A DNA stretch of 64,000 nucleotides from Marchantia polymorpha subsp. ruderalis (lineage: Eukaryota; Streptophyta; Marchantiopsida; Marchantiales; Marchantiaceae): the NCBI GenBank assembly GCA_037833965.1, contig AP031356.1, forward strand, positions 17,816,501 through 17,880,500, written 5' to 3'. The notes beneath the pieces were generated by a model. The model ran no database searches, was not told the DNA's origin, and worked only from the letters and a program-made list of their open reading frames with translations. The translations under genes and the position numbers were made by a program. Positions within the stretch are counted from its first letter, which is position 1, and every line of letters begins with the position of its first letter. Below, piece after piece: positions 1 through 12,717 of the stretch.

Positions 1-3000
1 GTCCTGGATGGAACGAGTGGCTCCCAACCCGTGGGGTTCAGGCGCCTGACGGTCCTCTACTCTATCTCCTGAGAGGGCGCTTTTGCTCAAGCTCTGAACT
101 TTATGCTTCAACTGCACTTTATCTTGGGCTCAGACTTGTGGCTCCGGAGTCGGTTACAAGACTTACAAGCTCTCGGCCTTCGCTTCCTCGTTAATGTTAT
201 TGGCATCTCGCGCCTAATGTCAGCGAGTTATGAAGATTCTTTGGCTTCGCGAGCGAGCAGGAACAGGAATGCGTTCCCCGTAATCCACTGTGCGAATTAG
301 ATTGGTGTTTATCTGGCTTCGGCTCCTCCAAGTTTCCACGTCAGGTTTTGCGGGTCTTGGCTTCCTTTTGCTTCGGATTAAACTTTGCTCACACCGGAGA
401 TGATCGCTTTTTGTGAGTCGACGAAAGTTGTGCTTCTTATTGGTGTTGTGCCTCTCCGTTCGTTATATGTACACCTCTGACAATGATGCCGAAGAACATC
501 GAGTGCTTGGAATTGTAGTTTTCACGTCAAGTTGAGCTCACATAAAGTTTTTGAGGCCCCACAGCACAGCTGGAGAGTCAACTTTCGTGGAAGATAAACT
601 CATGATTCATCACACTCTCTATGAAGGAATGACATTCTCTTGTGCTGCATATGAATGTCACACCGGCCCCACAGTGTTCTCTTAGAGGTGACACTTTCTC
701 GTGCTTCATGCGGGCTGACGTCCAAATATTTCCTACAACTCTACTAACGTCCACCAGAATTTGTTGCTGCCAACATTATTTGTTGTGAGACCGCTTTGGG
801 AACAACTGTAAAAGGGGCAATCCACTATAAAATATAGTCAAGTCTACATTAGAGGCCTAGAGGGAAAGACCCTGCCCACAATTTTGTTCCCCCACGGCCC
901 TCTTTCAAGGCCCACAAGTGTTTAATATATTCCGGATGGGAATACTTCGGTGAAACATGCAGAAAAGTAAAAGCATTCACAATTTGGTTGGATATTTCTC
1001 AGCAGCTTTGGATCCCATTCATCGACAAGCTTTATGTATGGACACTATCGAAAGCAGTGTACTTCTAGAGTGTGGCTAATGAAAGGGAGTCTAGGTGTGA
1101 CTTCTTGGGTTCAATCTTGCCTCGGTCAGATTTGAGCCGAAAACCGATTGCATGATCTTTTTGTTGTGAACAAAAAGATTTTATCCTTTACACTTTCGAA
1201 TGGTACAACATATATTCCCAAACATTGATGAGTCTGCAACGACTCCCCTTGTGTGCTATATCATATAACACTTATCTCCATCTCCTCCAGTCAGTTTCAA
1301 CTATTATCTCCTCCATCTTTGTTTGGCTCAAGGGCATATACAAAAAAAAGGATCGTGCTTCTGATTCGATTTTTTTTATGCTTTGACTGAGGCTTACCTC
1401 AAAGAAACCGCTGTCTAACATGCTTCTCGATTCCTTACACAAAAAAGGATTGGTATGATACATGCACATTATCATGGAGTCGTTTAATTTAAGGAAATTA
1501 TTGGTGGAGAAATTGTCTTTCTTACGCATCTACTGTCACACAATTAACCGTTCTTTAATCTATTTATTGATTTCTAGAAATATCAAACTGAGACCAATCT
1601 TGGAACTGAAATAATATCTGTGCAAATCATGACCTGAATTATGGGTTTGGTACGGATGTGCTTGCACCTTTTTTAACTCTTCTAAAATCACTGAATCTAT
1701 TTATATTTATGCACTTACCATCTGTCTGAATTAAATGTAGCCTTGATATGTATTCTGTACACCGTGAGAACAAAATTACTAAATTGACTTTACAGATTCC
1801 AAAATTATATTTTTTCGTTTAAAAAATTAATTGGTGTAGACATATATAGAAAAGAGTCAAACTTCATACCGTGCATTTCCAATATTATTGGCAGGTTTCC
1901 TTAGAGGTCGAAATCGAGTCGCTCATATTATGCTTATATTCTTTGAGAGATAATTTATATCTCTCTCCTCATGTTCAGTCAACTCGGAGATATAATGGAG
2001 TACGACAATACAGTAAAAGAGAAAATATGCAAATACTGAATAGCCAACAAAAAATGAAATAGAAAAACGAAATCATCAAATATCTTCGATTTCAAGGATA
2101 ATTTACACAAGCCGCTGTTTCCTATGTCACCTTCGTATACTTGAATTTTTCTAGAGAAATAAAGTTAAATTTTCATATATCATATTATATTCTGTTATAA
2201 TTGAAGATTAAGCGTGATGATTGTTAGAATAATATCTAAAAGATTTTTTATGAATTTATTGAAAATATATTGAGTAAAAACCAAAGAAATGATAAAAAAA
2301 TTATTATATTCAAAATCTTAAAAGACTGTTCCGCACACATACACACACACAACGATGCACATACTGGACCATTTCAATTAAAGAGCTTTGATCTTGCATC
2401 AATACAAGATTAAATAATTTTATGAGTATCCTAAAATTTGGAATTTTACTTTATCAGCTATGTTTTTAAATCATAAAGATATTTTCAATCAAGGAGACTA
2501 GGATCAAATTAACTAGTGAATAAAAAAAAAACTTGAATTTTCATATCGATATCTGGCTTAAAATTTTGTGCCAAAATAACAAATACTTTAATGCAAAGAT
2601 TAATTATTTATGCCTAACATATCGGTATTGATAAAACTCAAACGTGTTATTAATATCATTTAAAAGAATGAGATATACAGTATTTTCCAAAAAACTTTTA
2701 TGCTAAGTTTGGTATTCGCTAACAAACATTTGGATTTTCCAGCGAGTCTTTCGTTTCTAATGTGGATGAGTTGTCTCACTATAAATGGAAAGGTATATTA
2801 ATCTATATTTTGATTTTTGGATAAATTCGAGTGCAAAGAAAAATCATGGTGCAGCATGGGTTGACTGTCCAGATATTCCCAAGACAAATACTTTTCCACT
2901 CTGGAATTGAAAGCTTTGGTGCGTAAAAGGAACAGTTGATTTTTCCAGTCAGAGATTATGAAAATCAATATGCCCACAACTTTGCACAGTCTTCGAAGGA

Positions 3001-3100
3001 AAGGAGGGCCGGAGACATAAAAAAAAGAGCAAAGCAACGACCCTTATGGAAGTGCGCCACTCAGTTCAAATTCAAGAGAAGGAAATTTAGCCGAAATCAA
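1..3100. other. Intergenic stretch, no gene recognised
   Basis: No open frame here has recognisable protein motifs. The first 500 bases are moderately GC-rich and could be the 3' end of a gene lying to the left, but no stop codon or poly(A) context proves it. Around 550-720 a short phrase (GGCCCCACAG followed by a 'ctcttgtgctgcat'-like stretch) occurs twice in diverged form. From about 1,560 to 2,800 the sequence becomes strongly AT-rich with many A and T runs. Confidence 0.5.
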
Positions 3101-4650
3101 GTCCATCGAAGGGGAGGTAACTCAGGTTAAAAGAGTCGGGCACCGGTCAAGGTTCGGAAAGCGAGCATCTCAGCCCGACCGTATTCCATTCAACCTTTCA
3201 TTCGTCGTTTGTGGTCTTGACGTGTTGACTCTCCAGTGAGGCGTACGGGCACGTTCTCGCCCGGTCGTTCTGCCCCTGGTTCAGTCCACAGCGCAACCCA
3301 ACCCAACCCAAGTCACGGGCCCATCCAACCCCAAGTCACCGAGCTCACCACATTCGCTGTCGCTTGCGATCCGAACGTGGAACCACAACACCGGACTACA
3401 ACATGGAGTTGGAGTTTGATTCTTTGGGCACCAGGTCGCCGTGGGAGCCCGACCCACATCCATCCATCCATCGAGCGGCGGGGTCTATACCTTCCCGTGA
3501 ATCCCATCCAGCCAAACTCGAGCACGGAGTTCGAGCCCGGGCAGGCGGATCGAACCGCGCGAGCGACCACAAACGAAGAGTGTCTGCTCCACACAAAAAG
3601 TCAATCCGACGCAGCATGCTCTTCAATACACCTCACCTAATCCGTTCTCGGGTCCGTAGGTTCCACACCTCCGAAAAGGGGAGCGCCCGGCCACGCGGGC
3701 CGTCGGATCTCGGATCTCGCGGTCGGGCGAGATCTTGTTTGTATGCGTTCGATCTTGCCAGTGGCGTCCACCTGGGGCCGAAAAGAATTATTTCCTTTCC
3801 CGCAAAGGCTCCATATGGCACCCCCCAGACGCGGCCGTCGTCGGATCGCCGATCGGAGGGCCGAGAGGTCTAGAAGGGGATTATAATTAATTACGTGCCC
3901 GAAAGGCGGTCGCGGGGAACAATGAGGTCAGCCGGAGATTTGAAGCGCAAGGTAAGGGAAGGGCAGCGAGAGGTCGGTCGGCGTTTCTTGCTTCCTTCAG
4001 TCGAACATTCATCGGCCGCAATTCGGGTCCGCGTACTTGCGTCTGGAAGAAACGGTCGAGATCACCGAGTACCCGGGTGATTCGTCCGGTCCGGCGTGCG
4101 GCGCCAGCCCTAAATGCGTCGGTCCCGCAACGGGACAGCGCCGGGTCGGGGCGGGAGGCAGGAGGCGGGGCGGACGGAACGCCGGGGTCGGGAGTGCCGT
4201 TGGGGGACTGGGGGAAGACGGAAGTCCATTAGGGCAAAGGCGGACGAGGCGCAGGCGGTTGACGGAAACCGTTAGAGCGCGCGCGTGGCGCATGCCATGT
4301 GGCGCGGTTCCCTTTCCCACCTACTCCAACCCGCCGGGTCGCCTTTGCGTTGCCCTGCGTCCCACCAGCCGCAGCGGCCACCCCCACCCCCCCCCACCCG
4401 CGCTTCGGGGCTTTCGTCGTTCGTCGTCGCTCGCACTCACTGCGCTCGCCCTGCCTGCCTGCCTGCTCGCGATCGTTCTGGGCGGGGGGCTGGGGCTGGG
4501 GCTGGCTCTCGCTGGCTGGCTGGCCATATCTTGTCGATGGATCGAGCTGCTCGGTTCGGCATTCGCCATTTCCTTCGGCCCGCCCGCTGCTGCACGTACA
4601 TGCTTTTCGCTGGCTGCGGATGCTGATTTCAACCCGGCTCCCACCCCAGC
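3100..4650. other. GC-rich upstream region with a G-quadruplex candidate
   Basis: Base composition jumps to GC-rich near 3.1 kb. All six frames contain sizeable ORFs, as expected of GC-rich noncoding DNA, and none shows a family motif. Four G runs at 4,480-4,501 fit the G-quadruplex pattern on the + strand. The stretch lies just upstream of a pyrimidine-rich leader, so promoter function for the gene ending at about 8.04 kb is a reasonable inference, but no TATA box or other specific site was identified. Confidence 0.35.
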
Positions 4651-7090
4651 CACCCCATCATCTTTCTCCTCGCGTCTCCTGCCCCTCTCCTCCTCCTCCC
4701 CTCCACGCCCCCATCATCATCATCATCATCCTCCTCCTCCTGCTCCTTCGCTCGCTTGCTTGCCCGCAGCGAACTGCCTGACCCACCCGCGCTGGCAGCG
4801 TCTGCTCCTGCTCCGGCTCGAGCTCTTCTACAGCTCTCATCGCCGCAGAGGGCGTGCGTTCTTTCACACTCCGCTCCCCGTTCATCGTTCTTTGTTCCGC
4901 CTCCTCCTCCTCCTCCTTCCTCTCGCCCCCTCCTTCTCCGCAGATCCCCCCTCTCCTCCCCGCCTGCTCAAAGCAGATCTTTCTGCTGATTCCGGAACCA
5001 ACTCCTCTGCGCTTCCTCTTTAGTTTCGACGCATATCATATCTTCTCCACGCTCTCTATCCTCGCTCCTTTGATATCTTGCTCGCAAGCCAGTAAGCACT
5101 CAGCCAGCCAGCAAGCAAGCAAGTCATTCGCGAGCGAGCAAGAAGGCTGCCTCGCCCGGGCGTGCCTGGCTCTGGCTCACTGCTCTACCACCCGTCGTCG
5201 CACCGTGGCATGGTACTTCCCGCTCTACTTGCTCTCTTCCTCCGATCGCCTGCCGCCTTTGGGATCGAAAGTTACGATCGGTGACATTTTGGTAGTCGTG
5301 ATCTTCTTGATCGGTTGTGCGTTAAGGAAGCGCGTATGCTCGAACGGTACATGGCTGTAATCTTCGGTTGCCAGACAGTTTGTGGTCGGAAGTGGTGACA
5401 TGTTCTTCCTGTTCTTAGAGAGTCTTCAGTGCAGCCGGCCGTTTCAGTGGTCTAGTGTCACCCCCTTCACCTTTCTGAAGCTGCCATAGCCACGTCAAGG
5501 TCAAGAAGGCCATTTCACTCTCTCAGCGCTCTGCGAGTCCTTCTCTCTCCGAATCCGGAGTTTTTTTTCCTGTCTCTCTCTCTTCAGTTTCTTACTTTTA
5601 CTTTGGTGTACACTCCCGAGCGACGTGCGGTCGTGTGAGGCTGTCGTCGATTGTAGTCCGAGTATAGAGAGGGAGGAAAAAATCTGCCCCGTCTGGACTC
5701 TACTTCTCCAGGGTTGTTCGAGATAGAAAATATTTGTTCCTTCGCGCTCCCACTGATCCTGTTTTGACATGATTAGAGTCCCGATCTGTCTCTGTAACAA
5801 GTAGAACTCCCGAGGTGTGGGTATCGAGCATCTTATGTGACTTCTGGGATTGCTTTTCTTCGTCTCCTTGTGTAACTTAACACCGATAGTAAGATCAGCG
5901 CACTTCGGTAGTCTCAAATTTCAAATCTTTCGGAGTCGTTGAGAGGAGGCGCATTCAAACTAGTCTTGCTGTACAGCTTCGGCGTTCCTTTGTCTGCCTA
6001 GTTTCCACGCACGCTTACAACGTCTTGTGGATTTTTCTAAATTATCGTCTGCTATGTCTCAGATTTCCAGCTAGGAAGTGTGCGGCGCATCAAGGACACG
6101 GAGGAATATGCTGTAAAGTGGGGATTGTCTGGCTTGTAGATTGAACCTTCCGGTGGTAGTCTCCACTTGTATAGGGGGCTCGTGGTATGCCTCGAGTCGT
6201 AAGGTTATAGTGCAGATCTGTGTACAGCTGGGTCGGGCCTGTGACCTGTTTATGGTGCTTAACCATCCACTTGTATAGGAGGCCTTGGTTGTTTGAGACT
6301 CTTTCAAACACCGGCAGAAGGAGCAAAGCCTATCACCTTGTGGTTCATATTGACTGTGAACCATCTTTGGCAGGCACAGGTGACAGCCGAGGAGGCTACG
6401 AAGTAGCCAAAGCGGAATCGTAGGAAAGCGGGGTACCCTTCATTTTCAGGGGTTACACAGTCTAGAACGCTGGAGATCTGTGCGAGAAACCTGGGGCGTG
6501 TGCAGCAGCTGGCTGCTTTGAATAACTTAGAGAGCAGAGCCGAGATGAATGAGAGACGAAGAGTACGAACAGGTTTCCGCAATGACATATGTGAGGAGGA
6601 GGTTATTTGCCCGAAGCCTCGCCGAGTAACCAATGTCTCATGTCCCGCCCCCGACTTTTTGAAGCCCTCCCGCAGACGACGGAGGTGTGTGTCATATTTC
6701 CCTCCTGTGCTGTTTGCATGAGTGTATTGATTCCAAAGCATATTTGCGGTTCCGATCGATGGATATTGCGTTGCTGTCGTGACCGCTGTTATTGATCTAG
6801 CTCCGATTAGCGACGGTGGTCATGCGTGCCTGAGCTCCAAGTCTAACTCTGTTTTGTGCCTCTGCAGTCATACTACTCAAGTCCGCGCGGATGGAGAAGC
6901 AGGATTCGAGATTCTTGATATATTTTTGAGCAGAGTACGTACTTTTCAATCCGATTTGTGTCAGCTTGTTGTCACAAACTGAGATTTGTTCGTCGATAGA
7001 GTATTCCACTTTTGCATATTACTTTGAAAGTTTTAGCGATTAAAATGGCCACGACTGGAAGGTCTGACGTGTTTCTTCTTCTCACTGCAG
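4650..7090 (+). other. Probable 5' leader and intron region of the small conserved plant protein
   Basis: From about 4,650 the + strand is a dense pyrimidine tract (TCC and CCT repeats, six CAT triplets at 4,712-4,729, CCT runs to 4,743). It then holds short repeats such as AGCCAGCCAGCAAGCAAGC near 5,100. Such CT-rich leaders are common at plant transcription starts. No single long frame is conserved-looking, but the region leads to a clear acceptor (ctcactgcag) at 7,081-7,090 in front of a coding exon. I could not place the first coding exon or its ATG. A small exon following the acceptor at about 6,860-6,870 (reading SYYS) is possible but unproven. Confidence 0.35.
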
Positions 7091-7357
7091 AGTGGTTACG
7101 GCGACTCTTCAAATTTTGGATGTTCGCCACCATATTTCTGTGGCTCCCCTCCTAGCCGCTCCGGGAACCCACTTATTCACGACGTACAGTTTACTCATAT
7201 TCACCAAAGAATCCCTCCTGCACCTTCCGTGCTCTCTTCGCTCTCTTCACAGCAAAAGTCTTCTTGTGCACCTGTTTACGGAGGAAACCCATCGGTTCGC
7301 GTTGAGGGGTTTGCTTCATCGGCGGAATCGCGGTGTAGTGTTCCTGCGCTTGCATAA
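7091..7357 (+). CDS. Small conserved plant protein of unknown function, terminal exon (partial)
   Basis: Directly after a CTGCAG acceptor an 88-codon frame in phase 0 runs to TAA at 7,355-7,357. It has no start codon, so it is the last exon of a spliced gene. The product is rich in Ser, Pro and Gly. It opens with [14 protein letters not shown], followed by [12 protein letters not shown] about 20 residues later, then [16 protein letters not shown] and the C-terminus VPALA. The pattern of a Gly/Tyr/Ser start, a 'NPL..D.QF' block, a 'NP.VRVEGF' block and a short hydrophobic tail is one I associate with a land-plant-only family of small uncharacterised proteins; that assignment is from memory. 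No membrane segment or signal peptide is visible. The 3' UTR runs to a poly(A) signal near 8,015. The missing N-terminal exon is the main gap. A chance open frame is the alternative but is unlikely given the motif order. Confidence 0.55.
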   Translation, partial: SGYGDSSNFGCSPPYFCGSPPSRSGNPLIHDVQFTHIHQRIPPAPSVLSSLSSQQKSSCAPVYGGNPSVRVEGFASSAESRCSVPALA

Positions 7358-8014
7358 TGAGAAGCAAGCTGAGCAGGCTCGGTGCGAGAGTTCAACACAC
7401 CTTGTTAATCTTAGACTCGAGGCTTTACAGGAGGTTCGCGTATGTCACTTACTGTGGTGATGTGGGCCTAAATTTTGGTCCTCTTTCGGTCTCCTTTATA
7501 GAGGTTTCTGATTCTTACAAGCATGGAGCTCGTTTGGATTTTTCTCCCGGACGAAAGGAAGTTCAAGTTTCACCGAGGGCAGAGGCGGGCTTTGTCTCAG
7601 CTTATAGCGAAGCTTTTGGTACTGTGTGCCCTGCTGTTGGTGAATCAAATCCTGTGTACTTTCGGGAAGCAGATCTGGACTGTACCAGCTTGCGAGTGCG
7701 TTCAGTGTACACAAGCTATATCAGATTTAACCCCAATACCCTTGCGACCACTTGCAAGTTCTTGCCCACTCCCATTGGTGCTGCAAGCTTGCTCATTAAC
7801 AACGTTATCTTATGTGCTCTCCCATTCGCTGGGTTTTGAATTTTCTAAGAGCAGACATGAGTCATGAGTGTAGGTCTTCCATTTTTTACGGCCACTAGTT
7901 GTACAGATGTGCACTTTGTATCTTATTGTAATTTCTGACATTGAAGAGAGGTCCCTGTATTTTACTGCCAGCCAGCAGATTGTAAGAGCAAATTTGTGAG
8001 AAATCCTTTGTGCA

Positions 8015-8020
8015 AATAAA
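8015..8020 (+). terminator. Poly(A) signal AATAAA of the small plant protein gene
   Basis: An AATAAA hexamer about 660 bases after the stop at 7,357 lies in a T-rich and TGT-rich stretch typical of plant 3' ends. Cleavage would fall near 8,035-8,050. Confidence 0.45.
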
Positions 8021-10770
8021 GATTTAATCCTCCCTGTTTATTAAACCGGTGTACGTGCGTGCAGCACAATGGAAATTTTTAGCACATGGTGCATTCCCAT
8101 TGATTATGTCTTTTTAAGCGAGCAATTTCCTCGTGTAGATTTTGATTGTTTTGAATGCAGTGGCCTGTTTGGCCTGTATGCACTTTGGTTATTGGTTATC
8201 GCTTGAACACTTCGCCTCAGGTTATTCGGATAGTCGTGCGTTTGAATAAGGGTTATTTTTGTACGTTTGTAGTGCGTCAGATGCTATTTTGAATCATGCG
8301 ATCGACATGAATGACTGTGTAGAGCAATTTCGGGCACTCGATGTCTGCATGAAGTAACTGTGACAGATATTGTGGGTAATCTTCTTCCGTAGTCGGCGAT
8401 GTGTGTAAGTATGCAGTAAGTTAAGGTAGTGATTCAATTCCATACGTTGATCTCTATACTGTTGATCTGTAGGCTTGGTAGGTGTGACAGATAGTCAGTA
8501 GAAATGGGCTGATGAGTGAAGTTGGTGATTCGAGTCAACGAGGAGACAGTGGTGTTGCTACAAGTTGGCTCTTGTAGGCTGGTTGATTGACGCATGGAGA
8601 AGAAGTAGCAACTTGAAGGAACTGGTTGAGTCTGGTCAGTTGACGTCTATGTTGCTGGCTGGGCTGGACACATGAGCCTTCAATAGCTGTAAGGTCGTTT
8701 TGTTGGGTTTGACAAGTGTGATCCTCGTGTTCGGATGGCGAAGATATCATCAAGCGGAGGTCCGAACCGAGTCACTTTGAAGAGCGCTAAATCGATTAAG
8801 CTAGCTTGTTGATGCAAGCACGTTCCTGATTACACCAATAGCTTATGGTGTATACGGTATGAGAATTCGGGTCCGACAATCATGCGAGGTTGTGAATATC
8901 ACCTTAGACATTTACCCTTCGCCGCATCTCTTGATCACAGTAACTTGGACACTCATAGCATAGTGAGTGGAATCACTAGAAGACAGCTTGTATACGGTAT
9001 GCGTTGTACTACGAATGATCGGGAAACTCGAATTGAACACTTTTCAGTTACGAGCGGCATCAGTGAATCTATGGGCAGCGGCATGGGTGGAAATTACAGT
9101 GCATATGCGAGGGGCCTAGTTTCTTCCGGCCACTATCCCACGATGCGATGTGCGGCGAACTGCACATCGCGGAAATTTTGTCGTGTAAATTCCCTTGAAA
9201 GGACAATCGCATCAGGAGGGGCCGTTTCCGGACGGCAGTTGCGTGCGAAACATGCCCAGGTCGTTTCACAGCAAGCGGATGGTGTTCGATCACACCCTGT
9301 CATGAACCTTTGCGTTCGCAACATGACACAACCGCGTTCGGTCTCAAATCGGCGCGAGGTTTTCGCATTGTAGGCGCGAATCCGGATCTGTACGACTTTT
9401 CCAGCTGTGCGATACACTCACACATTCATGCAGTGAATATGTGCAGCTGCCTACTTTGACGATTCCCCGCTTCGTTTCTAGGCGATCAATAGTCTTCCCC
9501 CTTCCCCCCGTTCCCATGCGGGGGCAGGGCGAGCGCGAGCATGGCCCGGCTTCTAATTCGGGTCGTCTCGTGACATGGGGCTCGGGGCTGTCGCCGTCCT
9601 GTACAAGGAGTGTTGCTTACGATTCGAGGCGGCAATGAGTAGACTGGCGCTTGTCCGAGAAATCAAGTCCAGGCCGTATGTAACCGAAAGCTCGCGCCTG
9701 CGATGTATGCGAAGAGCCGCCCGCGCTTCGACCAAGTCCGTTATATAAGCAGCAGCGCCAGCAACAACAACAGTCGCTGCGCGAGTCGGGACGAGGCCGA
9801 TGGTCTCGTGACGACCGGGCCATGTCACCGAGCGAGTTCACGCGCTAATCGAGACGAGGGCGGTTTTGTCCGATGCCACCGCGGCCACCTCAGACATGGA
9901 ACCACCTGCCCAACCGCCTGCGCTGCTGCTGCGCTTCGTCCAGGTCGGTTCGAAGTAGTAGGTGTGTTGTTTCGTGTCCGGTCGAGAGATCATCAATGTC
10001 TCGACACCGACTCGGGTGTGCGCTAGCTATGCCACGGCGGAGTGGCGAGAGTGAGCTCAGCGTCATCAGCGATCGATCCTTTCATTCATCACTGCGTTCG
10101 GTGGGCCGAAAGCGGGATCCGAATGGTCCCCATCGATCGATCGTTTCGTTTCGTTTCGTTTCGTTCCGATGTGGCCCGCCCGCTTGTCAGACTGCGCTCA
10201 GCGAGCTGGGAGACAGTTACGCAGGGCGGAGTGAACGCAAGTCACACTCTTTGCTTTGCGGTCGCGTCGCACCAGTCAAACTCCGATCTCGTTTCCATCG
10301 ATGATCGTGGTACTGCGTAGACTCGATCCCTTAGCCCGATCGCTGCGCTCGTCGTCGCTCATCTGTCGCTCTCTGCGCGCGCCGGTGGGACAGGCGGCAC
10401 TACCGTAGCGAGAACGGCTGTGATCATGGCCACGGTCAAAGCCAAGGCGAGAGTCCGGAGCATGAGACATGTTCCGGCTCCGACTGAAGGAAAGTTTTCC
10501 GTAGCCATCGTTGTCAATACACACCCGTCCTTTCACGTGACAGACAGATCTCACTCATCCGCAATTATTCAGCATAATCATTGAGATCGGGGGCCGGACC
10601 TTTCGCTTTAGCTGCTGCGAGATGGAATATGCGCCCGCATCTGCGTTAAGCACTCCACTGCCTCGCGCATTTGCGGAAGCAGCAGCTCGGGAACAGTCGG
10701 GCGCCTCGATTGGCTACTGAGGTGACAGATTCACGGGAAGTAGACGAAGAGGCGGAGGGGAGATGTGCGA

Positions 10771-10792
10771 AGGCAGGCAGGCAGGCAGGCAG
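10771..10792. repeat. AGGC tetranucleotide microsatellite
   Basis: Five tandem AGGC units. The complementary GCCT repeat occurs about 700 bases away at 11,481-11,503, so the two could pair in a transcript or single strand. Confidence 0.85.
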
Positions 10793-11480
10793 ACAGAGAG
10801 CGGGCGAGTCTGCGTCGACGAAGGTGCAAAGGCTGTAAACAAAAGGGGGCACCGAGAGTTGTGGGGAAAAGGATGGGAAGGCCCAGCGAGTCGTACGGGG
10901 ATGAAACCGAAGGCGGACGAGCGATGGAATGCAACCACTCCGTCAGATGGTTTCGTGACGAGTTGTCGTTCGAGCAGACGTCATCGAGGTTTCGAGGCTG
11001 TTAGTGCGCCAGTTTAGTGCCAATCGGCCCGAGGCTGGCTTGATACTCTTCGTCACCGGCATTAACTAGCATTAACCGACTCGCACCCACCGCTGTACTC
11101 GAGTCGCTCGCAGGGGCGGATGTGCGAGGCCGCGGAGGATTGCGGAGGATTGTGGAGGATTGAGGAGGCTAGACAAAGCCGAGTCGAGCCTAGTTGGACA
11201 TGAGGGCAGGGCGGGCACCTTTCGGCCAACATCTGTCACGGTCTTGATTGAGTTCAGGACAAGCATTCGGGACGGCGTACGTCAGCCGCAACGTGGGATG
11301 TCAAATCATGGAGCGGTGATTCCTTGACACTGGAGCTCAGAGGCTAATTCATCGCGGTCGATTATCGCCTCGCTTTGCATTTAAACCCCCGCTTCTCATC
11401 GGGGGCCATGATCTGAATCGCGCTTTTTGCGATATGCTCGAGCCTGCCTGCCTTACTGGAAGCTCTGCGATCGAGCTGCT

Positions 11481-11503
11481 GCCTGCCTGCCTGCCTGCCT
11501 GCC
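11481..11503. repeat. GCCT tetranucleotide microsatellite
   Basis: Nearly six tandem GCCT units, the reverse complement of the AGGC repeat at 10,771-10,792. Confidence 0.85.
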
Positions 11504-11780
11504 ACTGCGCTGAGGCGAGAGTGATGGGCGACGGACGACGCCATTGCAACGTCGGCATGTCATGCCTCCGACGTTGCGATCTTGCCGGAGCTTTGGCGTG
11601 CGATTTGTAATCATGCGAGCAGACAAACGCTGTTCGCGCTGCGTGCTCGGGGAAGCGGATCAGCCCAGTCCGTTCACCGTAAGGGCTATTCGTCGGGCTA
11701 TGGACATGGCCACCAGTCGGAGGAGGGAGCTTCAGACAGTTCAGCAGCACAGCAGCAACAGCTGAGCTGAGCACAGCATA

Positions 11781-11806
11781 GCAAAGCAAAGCAAAGCAAA
11801 GCAAAG
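11781..11806. repeat. GCAAA pentanucleotide microsatellite
   Basis: Five tandem GCAAA units preceded by a related, less regular GCATA/GCACA stretch. Confidence 0.85.
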
Positions 11807-12691
11807 CAGCGTAGCTCAGGCGACTGTAGGAGACTAGACGAGGGGTGGAGCAGTGGATATGTTTTGTACAGACCGGGGGGCGGGCGGGGGTGGAGAGATA
11901 AGGGCGGATTTTATATTCCTCCGGGTTCGCTGTCTGCCGACGAGCTTCGGCTCATCGTCGAGCTGTTCCTGGACGCGACGCGTCGCCCTTCGTGCACTAC
12001 AATGTCGCTCGGCACTTTCGGGAATCCACTAAAATAGCTTTCCCGAGGTCCTCCCGAATCCCACGCTTTACAAACATAGCCACATCTGAAATCATTCACC
12101 CTTCAGCAGCAGCAGCAGCTCCATCGGGAGCACGAGCGCAGATTCTTCAGCCGGGAGGCCGGTCAGATTGGGGACAGCCCAGTCCAGCTCCAGCTCCAGC
12201 TCCAGCCCCAGTCCAGTGCTGGAGGTTCTCGAGAGCTTGGACCAGCTTATCGGCACACTCGCGCTTCGCCTCGCTGCCTATTAATTGTCGATCGCTGCGG
12301 TGGATAGTGCGCTTGTGGTGCGCATGATGAGTTCATCCAACACTCAGCGGCCAGAGACGTGGAAGGCTGTTGCCGGTAATACTGCCGGCGACCGGGTCCT
12401 CCACCGCCCCCGCCCCCGATGGCCCCCTATCATCGTCTACGACCCCCTCTTCTTCACATGTGCGTGGGCCCCGCCGTTCGCGCCCTCGCTGCCCCTCCTC
12501 ATCAATCCTCTCGTCTAAAGGTCGCCGCAGCCCGGTCCCGGTTACGGTTTCGGCCCAGCAGACGGAGCCCGAGTCCTTCGGTCCTCGCTGGAGCCTCGAC
12601 AGAATCTCGGGCTTGATACTCCGGCCCAGGGTCTCGAGAATTCCTCGTCCCCTCTGCAGCCGGCGGCATCTCGCCCCTTCCTTGCTCCCTT

Positions 12692-12717
12692 CCATTCATT
12701 CATTCATTCATTCATTC
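12692..12717. repeat. CATT tetranucleotide microsatellite
   Basis: Six tandem CATT units in a GC-rich surrounding. Confidence 0.85.

Noticed and set aside
4037-5023. A 328-codon + strand frame in the pyrimidine-rich leader
   Set aside because: It translates to Pro/Ser/Leu/His repeats from CT-rich microsatellites, as expected of noncoding leader sequence.
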